Positions 15,692 through 24,760 of a DNA stretch of 64,000 bases are shown here, piece after piece. Position numbers and translations under genes: made by a program. Within the stretch, counting starts at the first letter, position 1, and the number at the start of each line of letters is the position of its first letter. The DNA lies in assembly GCA_043721915.1 (NCBI GenBank), contig JAYSPV010000067.1, positions 1-64,000 of the forward strand, in the 5' to 3' direction. The notes under the pieces are model-generated. The model ran no database searches and had not been told where the DNA came from. It saw nothing but the letters and a program-made list of their open reading frames with translations. This DNA is from UBA668 sp043721915 (GTDB lineage: Bacteria; Actinomycetota; Acidimicrobiia; Acidimicrobiales; Ilumatobacteraceae).

Positions 15692-17323
15692 TCACTTCGT
15701 GCTCGATGAGGTTGCGCCCGGCGCGACGCCGACGGAGTGGGCCAAGGCGTGGAGGCCGACCAGCCGGAGCACCGATACGGCGCGGCTGACGCCGATGTAC
15801 AGCAGCATCTTGTCGGGCTCGCCCGACATGTCGACCAGAATCACGGCAGTCCGCTCGAGGCCCTTGGTCCGGTGGACCGTTTCGCACAGCACGGCATCCT
15901 CGCTGCGGTCGCTCCACCGCACCAGCGGACAGCCGTCGATCGGTTCGCCGAGCAGCGCGTCGCGCTCGTTGGTGTGAGTCGTGAGCACCGCGATCTGGCT
16001 GAACGGAATGCCGTACGCGGACGACAGCGAGTACACCGCGTCGCGCACCCGCTTGCGGACCTCTCGACTTCCGCCGGCGTAGAGATGGGTGACGGCATCG
16101 CCGTAGGGGGCCGAGGGCAGCGGCGCCGGGCCGCCGAGGCGATGTACCAGCTTGGCGATGGCCGCGCAGTTGCGCAGGTTGAACACCATCGGCAGTTCCA
16201 CCATGTCGGCGGGCGGCTCCCACGGTTGCACGTAGATCGCTTGCGCCGGGTCGGCCACGACCAGCAGCTTGCGCGGCCCCTTCGGGTCGAGCAGCCGTTC
16301 GAGCGAGTCGAACCAGTGCGGGTGCATGTCCTGGCCCTCGTCGACGATGATCGTGTCGAAGGGGGTCCCGATGCGCTCGGCGTGAAACGCGAGCGCATCG
16401 GTGGGGACGTGCCGCCAGTACTCCTGTGTCGGGCTCGCGCCCACGCGAAAGCCGTGGGGTTCCAACAACCTGACGGCGATGTCGTGGTAGGTGCCCACCA
16501 TCGCTGGCGTGCCGGCGAGCGATCGTTGCAACTGATCCGCGATCGGTTTGTTGAAGCACACCACGAGGGTTCGTTCGCCTCGCCCCACCGCGCGCTTGGC
16601 CCACTCGAGCACGAGCATCGTCTTGCCGGTGCCCGCACCGCCGGTGACCAGCACGCGACGGTTCTTGTCGAGCCCTCGCACGTTGGCGAGGTGCACTCGC
16701 GTCTCGGCATCCAACTGCGTGCCCGCCCACTGCAGCACCTGGCCATCACTGCCGTCGAGCGCGATGTCAGGTCGCAGTGCGGCGAGCAGCCTGGTGATCC
16801 GCTCGGGTGGGATCGGGCCGTGCTGACGCAGCAACCTGTTCACCGCGATCGCCGGGAACTCCAACTCCGGTTTGGCGAACACGATCTCGGCGGGGGCATC
16901 GGGGCCGAGCCCGCCGGGCGGGACCGAGCCGACATCAGGGAGCGCGATCGCATGGCAGAGGAACATGCCCTCCAGGTCGATGGCTGCCGACCGCAGCCGC
17001 TTCAACAGGTTGTGCTTCGTGCTGACGACCTGCTGTGTGGGCGACTTCGCGAGTGGGCGGCCGTTCTGCACCCACTTGCCCTGCTCGATCGAGATGACGC
17101 CACCCTTCACCTCCACGACGATCACCCCGCGGGTGGCCGAGACGAGCACGATGTCGATCTCGCTATCCACATGGTCGACCAGGATCGGCACGCTGGGGAT
17201 CACGAACCACGAATCGTCGAGGCCCTGCATCAGGGCCTTGCACACGCGCAGCTCCGAGTGGGGGAGCAACGTGAGATCGAAGTCCGCCGGAAGGAGAGTC
17301 GCCACCTGCCCAGTGTGGCTCAC
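15692..17323 (-). CDS. NERD-domain nuclease fused to superfamily I (UvrD-like) helicase
   Basis: A 543-aa protein. Residues about 25-115 form a NERD nuclease-related domain with acidic core D57 and E71-V-K73 (IVVEVKGG). The helicase part has Walker A GGAGTGKT (228-235), motif II IIVDEGQD and a late TVHRTKGLE of the UvrD type. NERD-helicases are linked to DNA repair and to anti-mobile-element systems. The GTG start at 17323 is chosen because the conserved N-terminus begins there; an in-frame GTG lies six codons further on. The upstream extension is antisense to the VWA gene. It is divergent from the VWA gene with under 90 bp between them. Confidence 0.85.
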   Translation of the reverse strand: MSHTGQVATLLPADFDLTLLPHSELRVCKALMQGLDDSWFVIPSVPILVDHVDSEIDIVLVSATRGVIVVEVKGGVISIEQGKWVQNGRPLAKSPTQQVVSTKHNLLKRLRSAAIDLEGMFLCHAIALPDVGSVPPGGLGPDAPAEIVFAKPELEFPAIAVNRLLRQHGPIPPERITRLLAALRPDIALDGSDGQVLQWAGTQLDAETRVHLANVRGLDKNRRVLVTGGAGTGKTMLVLEWAKRAVGRGERTLVVCFNKPIADQLQRSLAGTPAMVGTYHDIAVRLLEPHGFRVGASPTQEYWRHVPTDALAFHAERIGTPFDTIIVDEGQDMHPHWFDSLERLLDPKGPRKLLVVADPAQAIYVQPWEPPADMVELPMVFNLRNCAAIAKLVHRLGGPAPLPSAPYGDAVTHLYAGGSREVRKRVRDAVYSLSSAYGIPFSQIAVLTTHTNERDALLGEPIDGCPLVRWSDRSEDAVLCETVHRTKGLERTAVILVDMSGEPDKMLLYIGVSRAVSVLRLVGLHALAHSVGVAPGATSSSTK

Positions 17324-17410
17324 CAACGCGCTCTCACGCGCCGGGAGTGTTCGCGCGTTCGATTCCTGCCGAGCAGCCAACCGGGCGCGCCGGCCGGCAA
17401 GGAGCCCGCC

Positions 17411-18661
17411 ATGAAGCCGACCATCAAGTTCGATCGCACCCTCGTCACAGTTCTCCTCGACGAGGTGGTGCATGTGATGCTCGAGTTGGCCGCGCCTCCT
17501 GCCGTGGCGGTTGAGCGTGCCCCACTCGACGTGGTGGTGGTGCTCGATCGGTCGGGCTCGATGAGTGGCGAGCCGCTCGCTTCGGTGACCGCGGCCACCG
17601 CACAGTTGCTGCGTCTGGCCGGCCCCGACGACCGGCTGGCCGTGGTCGCGTTCGATGATCAGGTGCAGTTGGTGCTCCCACTTGCCCATCACGACCCCGA
17701 TGTGGCGAGCCGTGCCGTGCGCTCCATCGGGGCGGGCGGCTCGACCAACCTGTCGGGCGGTTGGTTGAAGGGCCTCGAGTTGCTCACCACCTCACCGCGG
17801 CCCGAGGCGTTGCGACGCATCATCGTGCTCACCGACGGTCACGCCAACGCGGGCATCACGGGCGCTGCCGAGCTGGTGCCGTTGATCAAGGGTGGGTACC
17901 GCCAGGGGGTGACGACGTCGTGCATCGGGTTCAGCGACGGCTACGACGAACAGTTGTTGGCGGCGCTCGCCGATGGCGGCATGGGCAACGACTACTGGTG
18001 TGCCGGGCCCGACCAGGCGGCGCAGGTGTTCGCCGACGAGTTCGGTGGGCTGGCATCCGTCGTGGCCCAGAACGTCTCGGTGGAGATCACGCCGTCGGCA
18101 GCGGTGGCGGCGACCGCGGTTCTCAACGAGTTCCCGATCACCGAGCTGCCCAACGGGTTGCAGGTGGCGCTGGGCGACGCGTACGGCGGTGAGCGGCGCA
18201 AGCTGCTGGCCAGGTTCCACCTACGCCCGGTCGCCAGCTCGGGCCCGATCGAGGTGGGCACACTCACCATCCGTTGGGCGGCGGTCACCGGCGATGTGGC
18301 GCTGCACACGGTGACGGTGCCCGTGATGGTCACCGCCGGTAGCGGTGCCGACGCGGCCGCGGACCCAGAGGTGACCGAGGAGGTGCTGCTCCTGGAGGTG
18401 GCCAGCAACCGTCGTGAGGCCCGCAACGCCGCCGAACGCGGTGACCTCGACTCCGCGTCGCGGCTGCTCACTTCCAGCGCCGAGTTGCTGACCCGTACCA
18501 GCGCCCCGCAGAGCGAGATCGATGAGCTGCGTCGCGACGCCGCCGCACTCCAGCGGGGTGCATGGTCGCCGACGGACTCGAAGCGCCAGTACTCGATGTC
18601 GCGCAGCACCACCAAGGGCCGCCGCACCGACTACGGGCCGCCGACCGCCCCGGAGGCCTGA
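17411..18661 (+). CDS. VWA-domain protein
   Basis: A 416-aa protein with a von Willebrand A domain at about 40-225. The MIDAS is complete: DRSGS at 46-50, the threonine in GGSTNLSGGW and the aspartate in VLTDGHAN. A beta-rich middle and a helical C-terminus with repeated Glu/Arg/Ala follow. There is no signal peptide, so it is probably cytoplasmic. A strong ribosome site AAGGAG lies 6 nt before the ATG. It is divergent from the NERD-helicase and could share its regulation. In conflict and stress systems VWA proteins pair with ATPases or phosphatases; such a partnership here is inference. Confidence 0.88.
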   Translation: MKPTIKFDRTLVTVLLDEVVHVMLELAAPPAVAVERAPLDVVVVLDRSGSMSGEPLASVTAATAQLLRLAGPDDRLAVVAFDDQVQLVLPLAHHDPDVASRAVRSIGAGGSTNLSGGWLKGLELLTTSPRPEALRRIIVLTDGHANAGITGAAELVPLIKGGYRQGVTTSCIGFSDGYDEQLLAALADGGMGNDYWCAGPDQAAQVFADEFGGLASVVAQNVSVEITPSAAVAATAVLNEFPITELPNGLQVALGDAYGGERRKLLARFHLRPVASSGPIEVGTLTIRWAAVTGDVALHTVTVPVMVTAGSGADAAADPEVTEEVLLLEVASNRREARNAAERGDLDSASRLLTSSAELLTRTSAPQSEIDELRRDAAALQRGAWSPTDSKRQYSMSRSTTKGRRTDYGPPTAPEA

Positions 18662-18803
18662 GCGGCTCGGGCACTGTGTCACACCCATTTCTCATACTGG
18701 GTGTTGTCAGATCCACGAGTCGCCCGGGCCACCGAGCGACAGCCCGACAGGAGAGTTCAGGCAACAACTTCCCCACCAGCACACCCACTCCCCCCACGGC
18801 GCC

Positions 18804-18848
18804 GGTTGCAGGCGTCGTGGTTGCAGGCGTCGTGGTTGCAGGCGTAGC
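18804..18848. repeat. Three tandem 15-bp repeats
   Basis: Three adjacent units of GGTTGCAGGCGTCGT (18804-18818, 18819-18833, and 18834-18848 with the end changed to AGC). If translated in the frame of the next gene they give VAGVV repeats. They lie between the VWA stop and the sigma-like protein, near a small ACACCCA/TGGGTGT hairpin (18681-18704). Otherwise 18662-18903 holds no clear feature. Confidence 0.85.
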
Positions 18849-18903
18849 GCCCACCGACAGTTCGTCGGTCGCCCGCCTCTCCGCTGCCGAGGAGTCGTAC
18901 GTC

Positions 18904-19485
18904 ATGGCGGTCTTCCGTGAGGTGGCTCGCATCGCCGCCCGGTCCCGCAGGCCCTTCGATGCCGACGACATCGCCGGCGAGGTAGCCCTCGCCGTGGCCG
19001 ACCGACCGGCCATCATCATGGGCGGCTACCCCAACCCCGTCCACTACGCCCGTCAACGGGCACGCCACGCCGGCATCTCATTCGACCGGCGCGAGCGAGT
19101 GCAGCGCGGCGAAGGCGCCCGCCTGGTTGTCGGCAGCGACGGCCTCCAGGGACCCGGCCGCCGTTACGAGTCCGCCGACGCGTCGGAGGGTGGCGGCGAC
19201 CTGCTCTCCCATGCCATCGGCCGCGGCGAGTCGCTCGATGCCTCCGTGGCGAACCGCCTGGTCGCCGGAGCGTTGCTGCGGCGTGCCTGCGAAGGCCTGA
19301 CGCCCGTGGAGTTCCGCGAGCTGTGGCTGGTCGACGGTTGCGGGTACACCGTGCAAGAGGTCGCCGAACTGTGCGGCCAACGGCGCGAAACGGTCAGCCG
19401 CCGCCTCAGCGCCACGCGGCGCCGGGTTGGTCTGCGGCGGGCTGCGATGTCGTCGTCGTCGGCCGAGCTCGAGTATTCGGGCTGA
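18904..19485 (+). CDS. Sigma-70 region 4-like regulatory protein
   Basis: At least 193 aa. The C-terminal part (LTPVEFRELWLVDGCG, then YTVQEVAELCGQRRETVSRRL) matches a sigma-70 region 4 helix-turn-helix. The N-terminal helix FREVARIAARSRRPFDADDIAGEVAL resembles region 2 of ECF-type factors. Start choice is uncertain: ATG 18904 has GAGGAG 9 nt upstream, but coding-like sequence extends upstream, and GTG codons at 18817 and 18832 inside the 15-bp repeat array are in frame. Role as a sigma factor or a sigma-like DNA-binding protein is open. Followed by the PcfJ-like gene. Confidence 0.65.
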   Translation: MAVFREVARIAARSRRPFDADDIAGEVALAVADRPAIIMGGYPNPVHYARQRARHAGISFDRRERVQRGEGARLVVGSDGLQGPGRRYESADASEGGGDLLSHAIGRGESLDASVANRLVAGALLRRACEGLTPVEFRELWLVDGCGYTVQEVAELCGQRRETVSRRLSATRRRVGLRRAAMSSSSAELEYSG

Positions 19486-19545
19486 TTTCTACACATCTCG
19501 GTTATCCACTTGTTGCCCACAGGGAACATGTGTTTGATTCGGGTG

Positions 19546-20964
19546 ATGCCTGTGGAACGCGACCTCGGGGGCGAACTGGTCGCCCGCATCGACCACTCCA
19601 CGCTCGACATCGTCTTCCCCGGTGGGGCCTCCGCTCTCCGTTTCACCCGCGGCGGCCACCTCGTTCAGATTGCGCTGCGGTTCGGCATGGGCAGGCTTGG
19701 TGTCGATGTGTCCTTCCAGCCAGGAGTGGTCGCTCGTGAGATCGACGTGTCGGCTCGCGAGCACGCGATCGACCCGAACCGCTGGCGGCTGGCAACACTC
19801 GCCGCTCTGCGCGAGTGGAGCGGTTCGTTGGCGTGGTGCGCGCAGGAGCCGGGCATGCTCGTCGCGGCGGCTGGCGCGCTCGCCCATCCGCTGCTGCTGC
19901 CGGTGTACGAGCGGGGCCACGCGGCGACGAGCGAGTTGCCGCGCTGGTCGTTGAATGTGCTGCGTTCCCCCGACGCGGCGAGCGCGGCGCGAGCGATGGA
20001 CCCTGCTGCCACTCGCCGTCTGTCGCGTGCGCTCGCGCGCAGCCTCGTTGCCCGGCAAGCGCCGGCACCGGCTGAGCTCGGGCCGCTGGCGTTTGCGGTG
20101 ATGGGCGCCGGGCTGGTGTCCGTGGACGAACTCGCCAACGTGCTCGAAGCGCGGTTGCCCGAACAGGCCATGGCCATGCCGTCGACAGAGGAGATCCGCG
20201 AGGTTCGCCGCGGGCTGGAGCTGTGGCCGGCACACCGGCGGGCGGCGCTCTTGCTCGACAGCGCCACCAACGGTGACCCGATCGCCCTGGCGACGGCGAT
20301 GCGCCAGTTCTGGTGGGTGCGCGACAAAGCCCCCAGGCCGCTACCGGTTCGATTTGCCGAGTTGCAGGCAGTGTGCGGCCGGTTGGTCACCGTGCTCGCT
20401 CCCGCGAACAGGCCCAGCCGCCGAGCGCCAGAGCTAGCGCTCGAACCGGCAGAGCCGCGTGCGACGAGACCCGCGCGACCACGACAACCGCCCCCGACAC
20501 CGGCAGCGACGCCGGCCGCGCGGCCAACGCCCTTGGCGCCCGCGCGCACCGCCGTGGCCACCGTCGAGCGAGCACCGCACGAGGTGCCCCGCCGGGCCCC
20601 GGCCGTGCCCGTCGGCGAGCGCGTATTGGGTGTGGTCGGTTGGCCGATCCCTCAACCGCTGCTGGCGATCAGCGACTTCAGTCACAGCGGCTTGCGGTTC
20701 GTCGTACCGACCAGGCGCGAGGAGCTCCGCCGGTGGGGGAGGGTCCTGCACACCTGCGTCGGCGACTTCGGCACCGCCGTCGTGAACGGACGCAGCTGGG
20801 TGATCGGCATCGAACGCAATGACCACCTCATCGGCTGCGTCGAGGTGGACCCCGTCGAGCGCCGAGTCCGCCAAGCACTCGGCCCGCGCAACCAGCCCCT
20901 GCCCCCCGATGTAGCCGCAGTCGTGTTCAGCGCACTGCGAATGTGCGGTGTCACCGGAAGGTGA
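19546..20964 (+). CDS. PcfJ-like domain protein
   Basis: A 472-aa protein. The C-terminal 130 residues match the PcfJ-like pattern: an L-x-T-C-V-G core (VLHTCVGDFG), GRSWVIGIERN, a beta hairpin and RQALGPRNQPLP. PcfJ-like proteins are found on conjugative elements and phage-related islands; their biochemical role is unknown. The N-terminal 290 residues are helical and alanine-rich, and 300-360 is a Pro/Ala/Arg-rich linker. The start at ATG 19546 is chosen over one 12 codons earlier because the conserved reading begins near PVERDLGG; this is uncertain. It ends convergently with the RecB/helicase genes. Confidence 0.75.
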   Translation: MPVERDLGGELVARIDHSTLDIVFPGGASALRFTRGGHLVQIALRFGMGRLGVDVSFQPGVVAREIDVSAREHAIDPNRWRLATLAALREWSGSLAWCAQEPGMLVAAAGALAHPLLLPVYERGHAATSELPRWSLNVLRSPDAASAARAMDPAATRRLSRALARSLVARQAPAPAELGPLAFAVMGAGLVSVDELANVLEARLPEQAMAMPSTEEIREVRRGLELWPAHRRAALLLDSATNGDPIALATAMRQFWWVRDKAPRPLPVRFAELQAVCGRLVTVLAPANRPSRRAPELALEPAEPRATRPARPRQPPPTPAATPAARPTPLAPARTAVATVERAPHEVPRRAPAVPVGERVLGVVGWPIPQPLLAISDFSHSGLRFVVPTRREELRRWGRVLHTCVGDFGTAVVNGRSWVIGIERNDHLIGCVEVDPVERRVRQALGPRNQPLPPDVAAVVFSALRMCGVTGR

Positions 20965-20967
20965 CGT

Positions 20968-21057
20968 TCACGCAACACTGATGGCTGCTGCGAAGAAGCC
21001 GGCTGGGCCCATCCAGGCCAGTGCCAGCAGCGTGGCGACGAGCCGCGGTGTCGACAT
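20968..21057 (-). CDS. 29-aa single-pass membrane peptide coupled to the RecB/helicase gene
   Basis: The stop of the large RecB/helicase gene and an ATG overlap as TGATG. The frame that follows encodes 29 residues: a short polar start (MSTPR) and one hydrophobic helix (VATLLALAWMGPAGFFAAA). The overlap gives translational coupling. Third positions are GC-rich, like real genes here. It has no known family and could be a chance frame. Confidence 0.4.
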   Translation of the reverse strand: MSTPRLVATLLALAWMGPAGFFAAAISVA

Positions 21058-24000
21058 CAGGTCTGCGCGTAGTCGACTGCGGCGCACAGGGTGGCGATGA
21101 GGATCATCTCGTCGAGGTCGCGTGCGCGGCTGTTCAGCAGCTCGTCGGTGCACACGATGTAGGCCAGGCAGCGGGCCCGGCTGAGCGCTACGTTCAGCCG
21201 GTTCCGCGAGAACAGGAACTCTGAATCTCGCGGCATGTCGGCCGCGGTGGAGGTGGTCATCGTGAAGAACACCACCGGCGCCTGTTGCCCTTGGAACTTG
21301 TCGACGGTGCCCACTTTGACGCCGGCGAGTCTCGGGTCGGCATCGAACGTGGCTCGCAGCAGGCGCACCTGGTCGTTGTACGGCGCCACCACCATGAAGT
21401 CCTCGCCGGCCAACTGCTTGCGCGTGCCGTGCGCATCGGTCCACCACGAACCGAGCATGCCGGCGACCGTGTGCGCAACCAGTTCGGCTTCCGCCGGCGA
21501 CTCGGTGGAGCAGCCCTCGTGGTGTGCGCGCAACCAACGCAAGCCGGTGCCATGATCGGTGCCCTGCACCGCGCACGACGAGTGCCAGCCGAGCCGGCCG
21601 TCGTATATCTGCTCGGAGATGAAGCGGCACACGTCGGGGTGCATCCGCCGCGTCTCGGTGAGGAACACACCCCGTTCGGGTGGCACCGTGGCCACGCCGG
21701 GGCCGAGGACGTGTTCGAGGACGCTGGCCCCGGAGCCGTCGGGATGCGATGCCTGCGACACCTGCGGCAACTGCAGCGGGTCGCCGAGCAGCACCACGTT
21801 GTGCGCCGAGCGAGCGGCGGCCAGCGCATCTGCGAGGCCGAGCTGGCCGGCTTCGTCGATGATCAGCACGTCCACCTTGGCGTCGTGCATGTCGTCGCCG
21901 GCGAACAGCCAGGTGGTGCCCGCCACCACATTGAACGACAGGTCGGCGCACTTCGCGTTGGTGCCGGCGGGGGTGATGTTGGGAATGTCGGGTGTCCCCG
22001 GTTGCGCTCCGCGGCGCACGGCCACGAGCTCCTCGAGATGGCCCTCCGTGCGGAAGACCTCGACGATCTCGGTGAGCAGGTTGTCGATCGCATGGTGGCT
22101 CATCGCGGTGATCCCGACCCGTTGGCCGGCCTTCACCAGCGCCCGCACGATGTGCGCACCGGTGAACGTCTTGCCCGTGCCCGGCGGACCTTGGATGGGT
22201 GCGTAGCTGTGGTCGAGGTGTAGCACCCAGCGCGTCACGTCGGCCAGGTCGTCGGTGAACACGCCATCCGTAGGCCCGCCGCCCGCCGTGAACGCGGGTG
22301 GCGCGGCGCGCAGGAGCGCAGTCGCGACCGCCGGAGCCGAAGCGTCGGCGAGCAGATCGGTGGCTACCGCCGACAGTGCCTTCGGCTTCGGGGTCGGCGA
22401 CACCCATCCGTTCAGCACCACCGACGTCGGGTGGACACCGAGCTCGTCGCACTTCTGGTCCCAGATGAACGTGACCAGCCCCTCGTGGGGCGCGATCGAG
22501 TCGACGTTCAGCCAACCCGGGGCGGCTTCATCGACGCGGAAGCACGTGCTCACCCCTCGCGGATGCAGGGCCGGATCGAGGCCGGTCCCGATGACCTGCG
22601 GCGGGAACCGGAACGTCGCCCCTGGCCACTTGAGCGCAGTTCCCCTCTTGCCGATTCGGTCGGCCACCCCCACGAACGTCAGCTCGGCGATCGCGTCGGG
22701 GTCGGCGAGCAACTCGTCGGGCTCCTTACCCGCGCGGGCGAGCAGTTTCGCCGTGTTCGCCCGGCCCTCGCGTAGCCAGTAGCCGAGCAGGTCGCCCATC
22801 AGGTGCTGGGGGGTTCCGACGTCGAACTCGATCAGCGTCGCGATGAGCTCGTCGATCTCGGGGTACGTCGATTCGTCCTGCTCGATGGTCGCCTTGCGCC
22901 AGGCCGCCTGGGCGTCGCGCAGGCCGACGAGCCAGTCGCGCAGAGCGAGCGTGGCGCGGACGTCATCCTCGTTGTAGGCCGCGATACGGGGCAGGATCGC
23001 CGCGCCGGCAACAGGGTCGTGCGTGTACTTCTCGTACTCCACGACTGCGTTCGCGCCCTGGTCGATGTCGTGACTGCGCTGGTACCCGGCGAGGCGCTCG
23101 GTCATCTTCAGGCTGTACGACTCGACGCCGGCCTGCAACCCGTTGCGCACCACGGTGAGCAGGTCGACGAACAGGCCCGTCTCGACCAACTGCTGCAACA
23201 ACGCCTGGCCGGCACCGTGCTCGGCGGCCATCGCCTCGAGCGACGAGCGTTCAGTGTGGTTGTAGTGGTAGACGTGCATGCCCGGGTGGGTGAGGCGCCG
23301 CTGTGCGAAGTACTCGATCAGCGCCTTGGCCTGGTCGCCCTCGCCCACCTTGTCGTGTGCCCAACGGCCCTCGAACACCCACTGCCCGTTCGCACCCTTG
23401 GTGAGCAGGCCGAACAGGAAGAACAGGCCAGCATCGGCGCGCCAGAAGGGGTGGCCCTCATAGTCGAGGAACACGTCGCCGTCATCGGGTTCGGACAGCG
23501 CGGCCAGGCCGGCCGCTGCCTCGTCGGGCGTGAGGTCGGCCAGCAGCCGAAACGGCAGCGCCGCATCGGCAGGTTGCTCGCGCGCCCGCACTTGCAGCGC
23601 TGCCTGGGTGACCAGGCGCACCTGACGCTCCGGCTTCAGGTCGGCCACCGGCGCCGCGCGCGCGGCCAGCCCGGCCAGCGTGGTGACCGCTTCCGACTCC
23701 AGCGCGACGGTGTCGGTGGCGCGGATCCCGGCGACGAACTGCAGCGCGTCGGCCGCGCGCCACTGTGCATCGCACACGTCGGCGAACGCGCAGTACGTGC
23801 AGTGGTTGCACTTCACCGGCACAGTGGGCGCCGCGTCGGCCATTGGTTGGAGTGCGACCGCCAACTGCGTGCGCAACCGCCGCCAGTACGCGCGCACGTC
23901 GGCGAAGCGGACCGACTCGAGACGGCCGGAACCCAACCACACATGCAGGTACTTGGGCGTCACCCCCAACTGTGCCTCGATCGCCTCGGCGTAGAAGCAC

Positions 24001-24458
24001 AGCTGCAGCACATGGGCGGGCTTGGCCGCCTTGCGTGCGAGCTTGGCGTCGACGGGCTCGTAGGTGAAGCTGCCGTCGGGCAGGTCGACGCGCAGCAGGA
24101 AATCGGCGATGCCGCGCATGCCGTCGTGCACGAACGGCATTTGGTACACGACCCTGTGGCCGCGGGCCAGCACGTCGCTCGCCCGTTCGACGAACGCCAA
24201 GAAGCGCTCCGAATTTCGATCCCAATCGGGCACCTCGTAGACATCGCCCGTGGCGATCCCGTACTCGGCGAGGCATGCGCGCTCGTGCTCGAGGCCCTTG
24301 TCCATCAGTAGGCGTGCGAATTCGCCGAGTGCGCCGCTCGGCTTCTCGCGGACACCCCCCTCCACCTCGTGTTGCAGCGTCAGGAAGTGTGCACAGTCGA
24401 GCCACGCCGTCACCTTCGACGGTGTCAGCAGACGAGGTGGTGTGGTGGGCTCGCTCAT
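21057..24458 (-). CDS. TM0106-family RecB-like nuclease fused to DNA2/NAM7-type helicase
   Basis: A 1133-aa protein. The N-terminal 250 residues are a RecB-like nuclease with GIADFLLRVD and YEPVDAKLARKAAKP. A cysteine cluster C-x2-C-x2-C-x5-C (CNHCTYCAFADVC) suggests an iron-sulfur site like that of AddB/Cas4-type nucleases. A middle RNase H-like segment carries DVFLDYEGHPF. The C-terminal superfamily I helicase has Walker A IQGPPGTGKTFTG, motif II VLIIDEAGQLG and late VGTVDKFQGQQ and SRNRLNVALSRAR. The start at 24458 begins MSEPTTPPRLL; an ATG 14 codons earlier is less likely. The expected role is processing of DNA or RNA-DNA hybrids; a defence role is possible. Confidence 0.88.
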   Translation of the reverse strand: MSEPTTPPRLLTPSKVTAWLDCAHFLTLQHEVEGGVREKPSGALGEFARLLMDKGLEHERACLAEYGIATGDVYEVPDWDRNSERFLAFVERASDVLARGHRVVYQMPFVHDGMRGIADFLLRVDLPDGSFTYEPVDAKLARKAAKPAHVLQLCFYAEAIEAQLGVTPKYLHVWLGSGRLESVRFADVRAYWRRLRTQLAVALQPMADAAPTVPVKCNHCTYCAFADVCDAQWRAADALQFVAGIRATDTVALESEAVTTLAGLAARAAPVADLKPERQVRLVTQAALQVRAREQPADAALPFRLLADLTPDEAAAGLAALSEPDDGDVFLDYEGHPFWRADAGLFFLFGLLTKGANGQWVFEGRWAHDKVGEGDQAKALIEYFAQRRLTHPGMHVYHYNHTERSSLEAMAAEHGAGQALLQQLVETGLFVDLLTVVRNGLQAGVESYSLKMTERLAGYQRSHDIDQGANAVVEYEKYTHDPVAGAAILPRIAAYNEDDVRATLALRDWLVGLRDAQAAWRKATIEQDESTYPEIDELIATLIEFDVGTPQHLMGDLLGYWLREGRANTAKLLARAGKEPDELLADPDAIAELTFVGVADRIGKRGTALKWPGATFRFPPQVIGTGLDPALHPRGVSTCFRVDEAAPGWLNVDSIAPHEGLVTFIWDQKCDELGVHPTSVVLNGWVSPTPKPKALSAVATDLLADASAPAVATALLRAAPPAFTAGGGPTDGVFTDDLADVTRWVLHLDHSYAPIQGPPGTGKTFTGAHIVRALVKAGQRVGITAMSHHAIDNLLTEIVEVFRTEGHLEELVAVRRGAQPGTPDIPNITPAGTNAKCADLSFNVVAGTTWLFAGDDMHDAKVDVLIIDEAGQLGLADALAAARSAHNVVLLGDPLQLPQVSQASHPDGSGASVLEHVLGPGVATVPPERGVFLTETRRMHPDVCRFISEQIYDGRLGWHSSCAVQGTDHGTGLRWLRAHHEGCSTESPAEAELVAHTVAGMLGSWWTDAHGTRKQLAGEDFMVVAPYNDQVRLLRATFDADPRLAGVKVGTVDKFQGQQAPVVFFTMTTSTAADMPRDSEFLFSRNRLNVALSRARCLAYIVCTDELLNSRARDLDEMILIATLCAAVDYAQT

Positions 24459-24760
24459 CCGCTCAGGACCCCGCACGAGTGGCGGGTTGCCCGACGGCAC
24501 GCTGCACCTGCAGAGCGGTGAGTACCACGGCGTGTCGGATGGGAAAGTCTGGCGTGGGCATGGTGCTCCAGTGTGACGGATGGGCGGACGTCGTGGAAAC
24601 GCGCGCTGCCGGGCGACGCGTGATCGGCGGAACGGGCAGCGTTTTGGACACGGGCAACCCAGGATCTACCCGCCGCGATCACGGACCTTCCGCGGTGTCG
24701 CCCGGGGCCGCGCTGGGCGCTGAAGGGGGGTCACGTACCGGCCTGGTTCGCGCGTTCATC
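24459..24760. other. Divergent intergenic region
   Basis: About 300 bp between the minus-strand RecB/helicase and the plus-strand TY-Chap-like gene. It should hold promoters for both. A 32-codon minus-strand frame (24463-24561) ends 4 bp before the helicase start and might be a leader peptide, but nothing else supports it. I see no clear promoter boxes or RNA structure. Confidence 0.4.

Noticed and set aside
15737..17410. 558-codon extension upstream of the VWA protein
   Set aside because: It is antisense to the NERD-helicase; the strong ribosome site and conserved sequence start at 17411.
18681..18704. Hairpin ACACCCA/TGGGTGT after the VWA gene as an intrinsic terminator
   Set aside because: Only seven base pairs and no T tract; recorded as a note only.
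24463..24561. 32-codon leader peptide before the RecB/helicase gene
   Set aside because: No ribosome site, no motif and no sign of conservation can be judged from one sequence.
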